Shown: positions 26,800-35,800 of the stretch, piece after piece | Numbering within the stretch: the first letter of the stretch is position 1 | How the letters are laid out: each line of letters opens with the position of its first letter | Source: Mesonia hippocampi | Lineage (GTDB): Bacteria; Bacteroidota; Bacteroidia; Flavobacteriales; Flavobacteriaceae | Reading direction: 5' to 3' | Length of the DNA: 64,000 bases | Assembly: GCF_014197445.1 (NCBI RefSeq) | Contig: NZ_JACIFO010000001.1 | Coordinates: 310,001 to 374,000, forward strand | Translations under genes and position numbers: made by a program | The notes under the pieces: generated by a model | Seen by the model: the letters and a program-made list of their open reading frames with translations, nothing else | Databases searched by the model: none | Told to the model about the DNA's origin: nothing

Positions 26800-27324
26800 A
26801 TGAGAAAGATAATTTTCCTTTTTTGTGCTTTATGTACATTAAGCTTTTCACAAGCACAAGATTTTAATAAATACGAACGTATGAATGGTGTAAGCTCTGT
26901 ATTAATTACGAGCGAAATGTTTAAGCTATTAGCCGAAATAGATTTTGATAGTAGCGACCCCGAAGTGCAAAACTACGTAAACCTCATCGAGAATTTAAAA
27001 GATATAAAAGTGCTCTCAACATCAAAACCAGCTATCGCACAGCAATTAGAAGCCGATGTTAATGCATATATTACTTCTTCTCAACTAAAAGAGTTAATGC
27101 GTGTAAATGATGACGGGAATGATGCTCGCTTTTATTTTGAAGCAGGAGATAGCGCTGCAGTAGTAAAACGTCTTATCATGTTTTTTAAAGGAGAGGAAAA
27201 CGGCGAAAAAATAACTGTAGCAATGTCAATTAGCGGAAACATAGACTTAAAACAGGTCTCTAAATTAGCCAAAGATTTAAAAGTGCCAGGAGCCGATGCC
27301 TTAAAAGATGTAGAACCTAAATAA
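26800..27324 (+). CDS. DUF4252 domain protein, exported
   Basis: A 174-aa protein with a cleavable signal (ends FSQAQD). The mature part has the DUF4252 pattern: SSVLITSEMFKLLAEID, then VNLIENLKDIKVLSTS and an LKELMRVNDDGNDARFYFE segment. DUF4252 proteins are typical of Bacteroidota and found in operons with ECF sigma factors; the biochemical role is unknown. It may sense or mediate envelope stress; that is inference from context. Confidence 0.8.
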   Translation: MRKIIFLFCALCTLSFSQAQDFNKYERMNGVSSVLITSEMFKLLAEIDFDSSDPEVQNYVNLIENLKDIKVLSTSKPAIAQQLEADVNAYITSSQLKELMRVNDDGNDARFYFEAGDSAAVVKRLIMFFKGEENGEKITVAMSISGNIDLKQVSKLAKDLKVPGADALKDVEPK

Positions 27325-27340
27325 TATCAAAACTATTCTT

Positions 27341-27877
27341 ATGAAAAAAATAATAACATTTGCCCTAGCCAGTATAGTATTGCTTTTTTCTAGTTGTAAC
27401 TCAGAAGAAAGTCTGCAAGAATACTATGTAAAAAATCAAGAACGCAATGATTTTATAGTCTTAGATGTACCTAGCAGTATGTTTATAAAACAAATAGATA
27501 AACTTTCTGCAGACAATCAAAAAGCAGCAAAAAGCATCAAAAAAGTAAATATTCTGGCGTATCCTATAGCAGAAGGAAAGCAAAAAGAATACACACAAGA
27601 ATACGAAAAGCTAAGCACAATACTTTTGGGTGAAAAATACCATACCTTACTACAATTTAATCACGACGGGAAAAAAGTTAAAATTTTATATCAAGGACAG
27701 CGCGACGCTATAAAAGAACTTATTGTGTTAGGAAACGATGATACCAAAGGTTTTGCTGTTGCCCGTATTTTAGGCGATAATATGAATCCAAATAAAATAA
27801 TTACACTATTACACTCTATTAAAAATGAAAATATAGATGTAGAAGGCTTATTTACAGATATACAAAGTAATTTCTAA
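27341..27877 (+). CDS. DUF4252 domain lipoprotein, paralogue of the preceding gene
   Basis: A 178-aa protein with lipobox LLFSSC (Cys19). Sequence layout parallels the previous gene (a FIVLDVPSSMFIKQIDKL region, a KKVNILAY segment, and a final VEGLFTDIQSNF), so the pair is a tandem duplication that has diverged, one secreted and one lipid-anchored. It is the last gene before a strong terminator. Confidence 0.75.
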   Translation: MKKIITFALASIVLLFSSCNSEESLQEYYVKNQERNDFIVLDVPSSMFIKQIDKLSADNQKAAKSIKKVNILAYPIAEGKQKEYTQEYEKLSTILLGEKYHTLLQFNHDGKKVKILYQGQRDAIKELIVLGNDDTKGFAVARILGDNMNPNKIITLLHSIKNENIDVEGLFTDIQSNF

Positions 27878-27934
27878 CTAATCCTCGATGTTTTAGAACA
27901 AAGTTTTTACAAGTATATTTTACTATCCAAAACA

Positions 27935-27970
27935 AAAAAGGCTTTAGTTTTTTTAAACTAAAGCCTTTTT
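27935..27970. terminator. Bidirectional terminator after the DUF4252 operon
   Basis: A perfect 16-bp stem (27935-27950 with 27955-27970) around a TTTT loop, between convergent genes. Confidence 0.9.
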
Positions 27971-27993
27971 TTAAATCTTAGAACTATTATCGA

Positions 27994-29145
27994 TTATTTT
28001 TCTTCAAGAAGTTCTGCTATTTTATCTTCTAAGGCTTTTCCTCTCAGGTTTTTAGCAACAATAATTCCGTTTTCATCAAGAATATAGGTTGCAGGAATAG
28101 AGCGGATGCCGTATAGTTTAGCAATTGGTCCTTGCCAAAACTGTAGGTTAGAAACTTGTGGCCAAGTTAAGCCATCATCTTCTATAGCTTTTATCCATTT
28201 ATCTTTTTGTCCAGGTCTATCTAGCGAGACACCCAAAATATTAAAACCTTTATCATGAAATTTTTCATATAATTTTACAATTTCTGGGTTGGCAATTCTA
28301 CAAGGCTTACACCAAGACGCCCAAAAATCTATCAAGGTAATTTTCCCCATCGCATCTTTTAAGGCAAGCTGATTACCTTCTGGAGTAGGAGCAGAAAATT
28401 CAGGTGCTTTAGCACCTACTTCTGTAGAAGCTGCTGCTGCTGCTGCTACTGCTGCTGCTTGAAAACTTTCATTTATCTTTTTTCCGATAGCGCTTTCTTG
28501 AGCATCTTTAGATAGGCTTTCGAATAAGGCTTTAGTTTCTGTACTAGGTAATGTTTTCATATTTACTAAATCAGAAAGCATTAAGATAGAAACTAAAGAA
28601 TTTGGATTCTCCTGAATAATTTTTTTTCTAATTTCAGTATCTTTTTGAGCAATAAGATCTCTTTTTTCTTTAATTTGTTTTTGTAATTCGGCAGGGTCGC
28701 TAAATTCTTCTTTACGCAGGGCTTCCATTTCTTTACGCAGGGCTTCCATTTCTTTACGCATATCTTTCATGTGCTCCAAATAGCCTTCAAACACTTCATT
28801 TTGCTTACTTCCTTTTACAACAGAAGATCGCAAGCTATCTTTATATAAAGAAACATGTAAGGGTTTGTTTTCATTAATAAAAATAATATTTCCGCGAACA
28901 TTGTCTAAGCGTAAAATGCTTAATTGCTGAAAATCTGTATTAGGTAAAGGCATCTCAAATGCTCCATTCATTACCTCTACGGTATCTACTACCTCTGGCA
29001 TTGCTTGCTCATTAAGTACAGAAAGGTAAACTTTTGTGTTATCGGGAACATCAACTTTAGCAGAGAGTTTTACACCGCCTTCTTGCTTTTGCTGGCAAGA
29101 AAAAATAATAAAAGAAGCTAATAATAAAAGGCTTAGTTTTTTCAT
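27994..29145 (-). CDS. DUF4369-TlpA thioredoxin-like lipoprotein
   Basis: 383 aa. A lipobox (FIIFSC, Cys17) precedes a DUF4369 domain (about 22-120), a coiled-coil region (about 125-170), and a TlpA/AhpC-TSA thioredoxin domain (about 245-380) with the redox pair Cys279-Cys282 in FWASWCKPCR. It likely acts as a periplasm-facing thiol-disulfide oxidoreductase. Two oddities: a 21-bp direct repeat encodes RKEMEAL twice in the coiled coil, and residues about 230-239 are almost all alanine. It is monocistronic, divergent from the GAF protein gene. Confidence 0.88.
   Translation of the reverse strand: MKKLSLLLLASFIIFSCQQKQEGGVKLSAKVDVPDNTKVYLSVLNEQAMPEVVDTVEVMNGAFEMPLPNTDFQQLSILRLDNVRGNIIFINENKPLHVSLYKDSLRSSVVKGSKQNEVFEGYLEHMKDMRKEMEALRKEMEALRKEEFSDPAELQKQIKEKRDLIAQKDTEIRKKIIQENPNSLVSILMLSDLVNMKTLPSTETKALFESLSKDAQESAIGKKINESFQAAAVAAAAAASTEVGAKAPEFSAPTPEGNQLALKDAMGKITLIDFWASWCKPCRIANPEIVKLYEKFHDKGFNILGVSLDRPGQKDKWIKAIEDDGLTWPQVSNLQFWQGPIAKLYGIRSIPATYILDENGIIVAKNLRGKALEDKIAELLEEK
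28711..28760. repeat. 21-bp tandem repeat inside the DUF4369-TlpA gene
   Basis: Two perfect 21-bp units (28711-28731 and 28732-28752) plus 8 bases of a third. Because the unit is a multiple of three it adds a heptad (RKEMEAL) to the coiled coil, and so can change length without breaking the frame. Confidence 0.95.
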
Positions 29146-29163
29146 TGTTTAATCTGTTTTTTA

Positions 29164-29171
29164 CAAAAGTA
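29164..29171 (-). promoter_or_regulatory. -7 promoter element of the DUF4369-TlpA gene
   Basis: Minus-strand TACTTTTG, an exact TAnnTTTG match, ending 18 nt before the ATG at 29145. Confidence 0.55.
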
Positions 29172-29215
29172 TATAACTAATTTGGTTTGTACGAACATAT
29201 CAGAGAAAATATTAG

Positions 29216-29223
29216 TAATTTTG
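29216..29223 (+). promoter_or_regulatory. -7 promoter element of the GAF protein gene
   Basis: TAATTTTG, an exact TAnnTTTG match. It lies inside the longer possible reading frame that opens at 29182 and 67 nt before the ATG at 29290, so it decides in favour of the later start. Confidence 0.5.
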
Positions 29224-29289
29224 TATTATCCGAGTAATAACTTAAGTATCCAAGCTTTTTTGGAAAACCGCAATAATAATTTGTGTGTT

Positions 29290-31659
29290 ATGAATCACCA
29301 ATACGAAAATCTACCCTTTACCATTTCTGTTAGTTTTAAGCGTGTAGTGGAGGCTTTTGAAGAGCGTTTAAATTCAGAAACCAATCCTATTGTACAGCGT
29401 TATATAGAAGGTATTCTTGCTTATGTAGAACAACACCCGAAATTGATTCATGGCTTTACAGATATGGAAGATATCAAGGCAAACCAAGAGGCAATAGATG
29501 TTATTTTGGATGATATTTTTCCTAACGTACTTAGCGATAATGAAATTAAAGCGGCAATTGTTCCGCAAACTTTTGAGGTTTTAAAATCTACACAACGTTT
29601 GCAAAAAATAATGAACGATGCAGGCGATAAAGCAGAGCTAAAAGTTCGTAACTATGAGTGGCGGTTAGATTATATTTATTCTTGTTTACTTATATTAAAT
29701 GCTTATTATGGTTATAATATCGATGCAAACAGGCCTTTTTATATCGATATTCCAGATGCAAATGGAATAATTAGAAACTACCGGATGTCTATCAATGCCG
29801 ATTTTATAGACTTTGCACCCACCGAGCAGGCAATAGATATTACGCAGGAAGATTATGATTTACTTTTAGAAAACCCAGACGATACTACACTTTGGGAAGA
29901 AAAATTTCCGCTAAGAAGTTGGATGTCTAGTGGTTTTTTAATTGTAAACTTAACCGATGTAACCATAGATGAAGGAATCTCTGATTTAAAAACACAACTA
30001 TTACAAAACGACCTTGCAAACTATGCCAAACCAAGCGATAAAGTTGTTACAGAAATTTTTAGGTCCATATACCAAATTCCAGATTTAGAAGTAGGCATTA
30101 CCTATTACGATAATTATACGTTTTATAAAGTTCCGCAAAAAGGAATAGACAGTTATATCTTACACGACAAGGAATCTTGTAGTTGTCGAGATATTTTACA
30201 GGAAATTAATTATCAAAAGCTAATAAGCGATCGTGTAAACTTTAGCATATCTCACGTAAGTAATTATAAAAAGAAAAACCCTAAAAGTAAGCTCGCCGAA
30301 AACTTGCTAAAAAGCGGAAAAGAGAGTTGTATTTTCGCTCCCATAGCAAAAAGAGGCAAGCTATTGTCTATTTTAGAGTTAGTTTCACCGCGTAAAAACG
30401 AGCTAAATAGCATCAATGCAGAAAAACTAGATGATGTTATCCCGTACATTGTTATGGCAGTTGTACGTGCTAAGGAAGAGCATACCAATATGATAAAAGC
30501 CATTATACAAAATGAATGCACAACCATTCACCCAAGTGTATTGTGGGCTTTTGAGGAAGAAGCTGTAAAATATTATATAGAAAAAGAATTACAAGGCTAT
30601 GCTACGTTTCAAGATATTGCTTTTGCAAATATATATCCATTATACGGGCAGATAGACATTATTAGCTCAGCACAAACAAGAAATCACAGCATACAAGAAG
30701 ATTTAATTTTTCAATTACACTTATTAAAAGATATTTTTCAAAAAGCACATACAATAGAGGAAATCCCTATTTATGAAGAAGTGGTTTATCGTATAGATAC
30801 ATATTATGAAGAAATTAAGCTGCATTTAACAGCTGCTACCGAACAAAAGTTTATTAATTTTATAAAAAATGAAATTAGCCCGCTATTAATTCATTTACAA
30901 GAGATTAATAATGAAAATATAAAGGAGTTAATAACTAGTTATAAAAAAAATACTTATAAAGAAACAGGGTTAATTTATAACCAACGCCGTAAGTATGACG
31001 AAACCGTACAGCACCTAAACAGCCTTTTAACACATTTTATAGACGAAAAACAAATAGAGGCTCAGAAAATTTATCCGCATTATTTTGAGCGTTTTAAAAC
31101 CGATGGCGTAGAGCATACTATTTATGTAGGCGAATCGATGGTTAAAGATAAACAGTTTAACGAAATTTACCTTTATAACTTAAGGCTTTGGCAACTTCAG
31201 TTAATGTGCGAAATGGAAAATAAATTTTACCAATTTCAAGCAGATATGCCTATACGCATAGAGGCCGCATCGCTCATTTTAGTTTATAATACCACCCTAG
31301 GGATTCGTTATCGTGCCGATGAAAAAAAATTTGATGTAGACGGCGCCTACAATGCACGTTACGAAATAATAAAAAAACGAATAGACAAAGCACATATTAA
31401 AGGAACAAAAGAACGTGTTACCCAAAAAGGAAAAATTGTAATTGTATATACACAACGTGCCGATGAGCGAGAGTATTTACGCTATATAAGTTATTTACAA
31501 CATAAAAATTATTTAGGTGATAAAATAGAGATTGTAGAGCTAGAAGATGTTCAAGGCGTTATTGGGCTTAAAGCTATACGAGTAGAAGTAATATATCATG
31601 AAGATATAACCAAAAAACAAGCAGCAATTACTTATAATGATGTTATAAAATCATATTAA
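29290..31659 (+). CDS. Large GAF-domain protein of unknown function
   Basis: A 789-aa soluble-looking protein without signal peptide or membrane helix. The region around residues 250-400 looks like a GAF sensor domain (NYQKLISDRVNFSISHVSNY, then ESCIFAPIAKRGKLLSILELVSP). The flanking segments, including a helical C-terminal half with repeated charged helices, are not recognised. The chosen ATG at 29290 replaces an upstream alternative at 29182 because a promoter element lies between them. The family is found widely in Flavobacteriia as a single-copy gene with no known role. Its 3' end overlaps by 9 nt the convergent HD-PycTM gene. Confidence 0.72.
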   Translation: MNHQYENLPFTISVSFKRVVEAFEERLNSETNPIVQRYIEGILAYVEQHPKLIHGFTDMEDIKANQEAIDVILDDIFPNVLSDNEIKAAIVPQTFEVLKSTQRLQKIMNDAGDKAELKVRNYEWRLDYIYSCLLILNAYYGYNIDANRPFYIDIPDANGIIRNYRMSINADFIDFAPTEQAIDITQEDYDLLLENPDDTTLWEEKFPLRSWMSSGFLIVNLTDVTIDEGISDLKTQLLQNDLANYAKPSDKVVTEIFRSIYQIPDLEVGITYYDNYTFYKVPQKGIDSYILHDKESCSCRDILQEINYQKLISDRVNFSISHVSNYKKKNPKSKLAENLLKSGKESCIFAPIAKRGKLLSILELVSPRKNELNSINAEKLDDVIPYIVMAVVRAKEEHTNMIKAIIQNECTTIHPSVLWAFEEEAVKYYIEKELQGYATFQDIAFANIYPLYGQIDIISSAQTRNHSIQEDLIFQLHLLKDIFQKAHTIEEIPIYEEVVYRIDTYYEEIKLHLTAATEQKFINFIKNEISPLLIHLQEINNENIKELITSYKKNTYKETGLIYNQRRKYDETVQHLNSLLTHFIDEKQIEAQKIYPHYFERFKTDGVEHTIYVGESMVKDKQFNEIYLYNLRLWQLQLMCEMENKFYQFQADMPIRIEAASLILVYNTTLGIRYRADEKKFDVDGAYNARYEIIKKRIDKAHIKGTKERVTQKGKIVIVYTQRADEREYLRYISYLQHKNYLGDKIEIVELEDVQGVIGLKAIRVEVIYHEDITKKQAAITYNDVIKSY

Positions 31660-32835
31660 CCAAAACGCCAAGATATAGCTAAATACAGAGATTAAAATAC
31701 CTGTCATAAAAATTGTATACGTCCATCGCAATAATTTGTATTTACGATTTAAAACTACACCAAGTAAATAAAGATCTTTAGTAAGAGCATTGTAAATATT
31801 GTCTTTATTTTTAATCAACTTATCCATAGCACTGGCATATTGCTCGAAAGGCATTTTATAAAAATTCCCAAAAAACAGAATATTAATTTTATTGTTTTTT
31901 AATTGCTCTTCTGTAAATTCTCCATTGGTGACATTAGGCCTGGTAGACATAACCGACAAAACAATACTAGCTACACTAAAACAAATAAGTATAAAGGTAG
32001 GAATCATTAAATGCCTATTGGAAGGCGCATCTAGTTTAGGAACAATATTACCCAAAGCAAAAGAAATAATAATGGCATTGATAGAAAGTAAAATATTTGC
32101 TTTAGTATCAGCTATATCACTAAGTTTTATATGGTTTCGTAAAGTTGTTCTATAAAGTGTTTGAATACTGCGTTCTGGTGTTGTGTTTTTATATTGAGCT
32201 TTTAGGGCTGCCTTTGTTTTTTCTTTAGCAAGTTTATTGTCTTCCTTCTTTTTCTTTTCTAACAAAAGTAAAAGATTTTTATCTTTTCCCTCTTTCCAAT
32301 TTCTAGCCGCATAATCGGTGTAGTAGCGGTGCTGTTGGGTAAACATTTTAATGTTTTCCTCTAGCCATTCAGGCGTTGTAAATTCACATAACTTATGTAA
32401 ACTTAATTCTTCACGCAAAAACTCGGTAAGTTCTAAAAAATAAGGTTTACTAAAGTGTGAGGTGTCGGCATCTTTTATAATACTTTCCATCAGGTTTTTA
32501 GGCTCATGTGTAAGTTTTGTAGCAAAAATGCATTGCTTTACTTGGGTAATATCGCTTTCTGTATACCCATGCTGCTGCATAAATGCACTAACAAAGCTGG
32601 TACAGGCTTCTTCATGATTTTTTATAGATTTTACATATCCAGTATCATGAAACCATGCCGCAAGGAGTAAAAGTTCTTGAGTTTTAGGAGCAATTTCAGA
32701 GGCTTCTATTATTTCTTTTGTACTTTTAACCACGCGCAAAGTATGGTTGTAGTTATGATATAAAAATGTGCTGGGAAGCTGCTCTTTAAATAGCTTAAAG
32801 ACAAAATCATCGGCTTTCTGATAAATAGAATCCAT
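31651..32835 (-). CDS. HD-domain phosphohydrolase fused to a PycTM-type (Pycsar effector, DUF5706) membrane domain
   Basis: A 394-aa fusion. Residues about 20-130 are an HD hydrolase domain: His31 in YNHTLRVV, the His63-Asp64 pair in WFHDTGY, and Asp122/Asp124 in KDADTSH. A charged helix (about 185-215) links to a C-terminal domain (about 222-394) with three hydrophobic helices at about 246-264, 279-297 and 371-393, and the TTLRNHIKLSDIADTKANILLSINAI motif characteristic of PycTM effectors of the Pycsar anti-phage system. No cyclase lies next to it. It may be a nucleotide-controlled membrane effector with its own hydrolase; the substrate is unknown. Confidence 0.82.
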   Translation of the reverse strand: MDSIYQKADDFVFKLFKEQLPSTFLYHNYNHTLRVVKSTKEIIEASEIAPKTQELLLLAAWFHDTGYVKSIKNHEEACTSFVSAFMQQHGYTESDITQVKQCIFATKLTHEPKNLMESIIKDADTSHFSKPYFLELTEFLREELSLHKLCEFTTPEWLEENIKMFTQQHRYYTDYAARNWKEGKDKNLLLLLEKKKKEDNKLAKEKTKAALKAQYKNTTPERSIQTLYRTTLRNHIKLSDIADTKANILLSINAIIISFALGNIVPKLDAPSNRHLMIPTFILICFSVASIVLSVMSTRPNVTNGEFTEEQLKNNKINILFFGNFYKMPFEQYASAMDKLIKNKDNIYNALTKDLYLLGVVLNRKYKLLRWTYTIFMTGILISVFSYILAFWLI

Positions 32836-32842
32836 AAATTTG
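32835..32842 (+). promoter_or_regulatory. -7 promoter element of the metallophosphatase-barrel gene
   Basis: TAAATTTG, an exact TAnnTTTG match, 52 nt before the ATG at 32894. It overlaps the first base of the divergent HD-PycTM coding sequence. Confidence 0.45.
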
Positions 32843-32866
32843 CAAAAGAATTAAAGTACCAAATTA

Positions 32867-32874
32867 CAAAAATA
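32867..32874 (-). promoter_or_regulatory. -7 promoter element of the HD-PycTM gene
   Basis: Minus-strand TATTTTTG, an exact TAnnTTTG match, ending 31 nt before the ATG at 32835. Confidence 0.55.
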
Positions 32875-32893
32875 AAGCGACTCGAATTGAGAT

Positions 32894-35800
32894 ATGAAAA
32901 AAAAATACACTTCCCTTTTCTTATTTTTAGTATTTCTAAGCTCTTTTTTTCTTAACGCACAAGAAGTTTTAGAACATGAAATAGAGCAGCGTTTTGTATT
33001 GATTGGAGATGCAGGAAACTCCTCTGCTTTAGAAGCTTCTGAGGGCTTAAAAGCTTTTTCAGCATATATAAAAAAGCACAATACTAGCAATACATCGGCT
33101 GTTTTTTTGGGCGATAATATTTACCCTAACGGGATGCCAAGCATAACCGATAAAACCAGAAAACAAGCAGAATTAAGGTTACAAAAGCAACTTGATATTT
33201 TGCAGGATTTTAAAGGAAATGTACTTTTTATTCCTGGAAATCACGACTGGTATGCACAAGGTATAAAAGGACTAAAAGCACAAAAAACATATATAGAGGA
33301 AAACTTACCGCATAAGCAAGATACTTGGGCGCCAACGCCAGGATGTGGGTTGGAAGTACGTGCAATTACCGCCAACATAAGTATGTTGATTCTCGATTCG
33401 CAATGGTACCTCGAAAATTGGGATAAACATCCTACAATAAACGATGATTGTGAAGAGCATAAAACTAGAGAATCGGTGTTTACCGAAATAGAATCGGTAT
33501 TAAAGAAAAACCAGAATAAAACTTTACTTATAGCTTTGCATCATCCTCTAGTTTCTAACGGAGTACATGGAGGGAATTTTTCGGCAAGAGCACATTTATT
33601 TCCATTTCAAAAAAATATTCCTCTTCCTGGGGTCGCTTCTTTAGCCGTATTATTAAGAAAAAATGGAGGAGTGATAAATCAGGATATCCAAAATGAGAAG
33701 TACAGCTCTTTAGTAAATCGTATTTATACACTTTCCGCGGGTTATGACAATGTGATTTTTGTATCGGGACATGAGCATAATTTACAATATATAGCGCGTG
33801 AACATGTACGGCAAATTATTTCTGGTGCAGGCTCTAAAGAAAGTTATGCGAAATCAAAAAACGCATCAGATTTTGCCTATAGTAAGCAAGGTTTTGCTGT
33901 TTTAGAAATCACTAAAAATAAAGAAGCTTGGCTAAGTTTCTATGCGGCTAAAAAACAAGGTGTAGAAGTGGTTTTTAAAAAGAAAATAATAGAAAATCCT
34001 TTACCTAAAACATTTGAGTTTACCTATCCTATTACAGAAAATACCCAAGCCAGTGTTTATGATAAAGAAAACACTCAAAAAAGTAAATTGCATAGCGGTT
34101 TTTGGGGAGAACACTACCGTAAGCTTTACGGTATAGATATCGAAGTAAAACAAGTAAAACTAGATACACTTTTTGGAGGTGTGGAAATTGTAAGAGCAGG
34201 AGGAGGGCACCAAACGCGCTCACTTCGTTTACGAGATAGAGAAGGGAAGGAATACAATATGAGGGCCTTAAAAAAAAGTGCTGTACAGTTTTTACAAACA
34301 GTAGCTTTTAAAGAAAAAGTAGTAACAGATAAATTTGAGAATACCTTAGCAACAAAAATTATTGAAGATTTTTATACCTCTTCACATCCGTATGCTTTTA
34401 CTGTAGTTCCTAAACTATCTAAAGCAGTCAATGTTCTGCATACAACCCCGCTGTTGTTTTATATTCCAAAACAAAGAGCATTAGGTGTATATAATGAAGA
34501 TTATGGAGATGAACTGTATATGATTGTACAACGACCCGAAGAGAACTGGATGCAAGATGATATTTTTGGTAAACCTAATAAAGATATAGTAAGTACCGAA
34601 AGCTTATTTAAGCATTTACGTAGAGATGAAAAATATAAAATAGATGAAGCAAATTATATAAGAGCAAGGGTTTTTGATATGTTTTTGGGCGATTGGGATA
34701 GGCATAAAGACCAGTGGCGATGGACAGAAAATAAAAATAAAAACGGAGAACATATCTTTAATCCAATCCCTAGAGATCGCGACCAGGTATTTTCTAATTA
34801 TGACGGATTTCTGTTTGGAGCCTTACGCATGTTTACCGACTTGTTCGATCAATTTGGGGTTTACGGGAAAGACATTCATAACTTAGAATGGTTTAATACT
34901 GCCGCCATAAACTTAGACCATAATTTAATACAAAATGCAACAAAAGCAGATTGGCTGCGCGAAGCTAAGTACCTACAATCTCAGCTTAGTGATGCTATAA
35001 TAGATGAGGCATTTAAAAAGCTTCCGCAGGAAATATATACCAATGCCTCAACAAAAAAACTTATAGAAAAAGCCAAGCTGCGCCGAGATAATTTACAAGT
35101 AATAACCGAAAGGTATTATAAACATATTACAAAATTAGGGCTTATAACCGGCACAGATAAAGATGATTTTATAGACATAACAAGGCTGCCTAATGGCGAA
35201 ACAAACATAAAAGTGTACCGTAATAAAAAAGGAAAACGGAAGTCCTTAATGAAAGAGAGAACATTTAAAAAAGCAGAAACTAAAGAGATTTGGGTTTATG
35301 CCTTAGATGATGATGATGTTATTACTGTAAAAGGGCAGTCTGATAAATACATCAAAACGCGTATAATAGGCGGGCAAAATAATGATGTTTACCACATAGA
35401 GAACCCTAAAAAAATACGTATTTACGATCACAAAACTAAACCCAATACATTTGGAGCTACCAAAAAATCTATTATTCGACGTACCGATGATTATAACATT
35501 AACCTATATGATAAAGACAAGAAAGTACGCAAAAATAATTTGCTAGTTCCAGCAGTAGGCTTTAACCCAGACGATGGCTTAAAATTAGGTTTACAACACA
35601 GTTTAACAACACATAAATTTTTTACGAATCCGTTTTCTGCAAAACATCAATTTACCGCAGGTTATTTTTTCGAGTCTAAAGGGATTACAACCAGTTATCA
35701 AGGCGAGTTTGCTAAGGTAGTAAAAGAGTTGAATTTACAAGTTTCGGCACATTATACAAACCCTAATTATGCGACTACTTTTTTTGGTTACGGCAATAAT

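Noticed and set aside
29182-29289. A longer N-terminus for the GAF protein
   Set aside because: A promoter -7 element lies at 29216-29223, inside the extension, and the extra residues match no motif.
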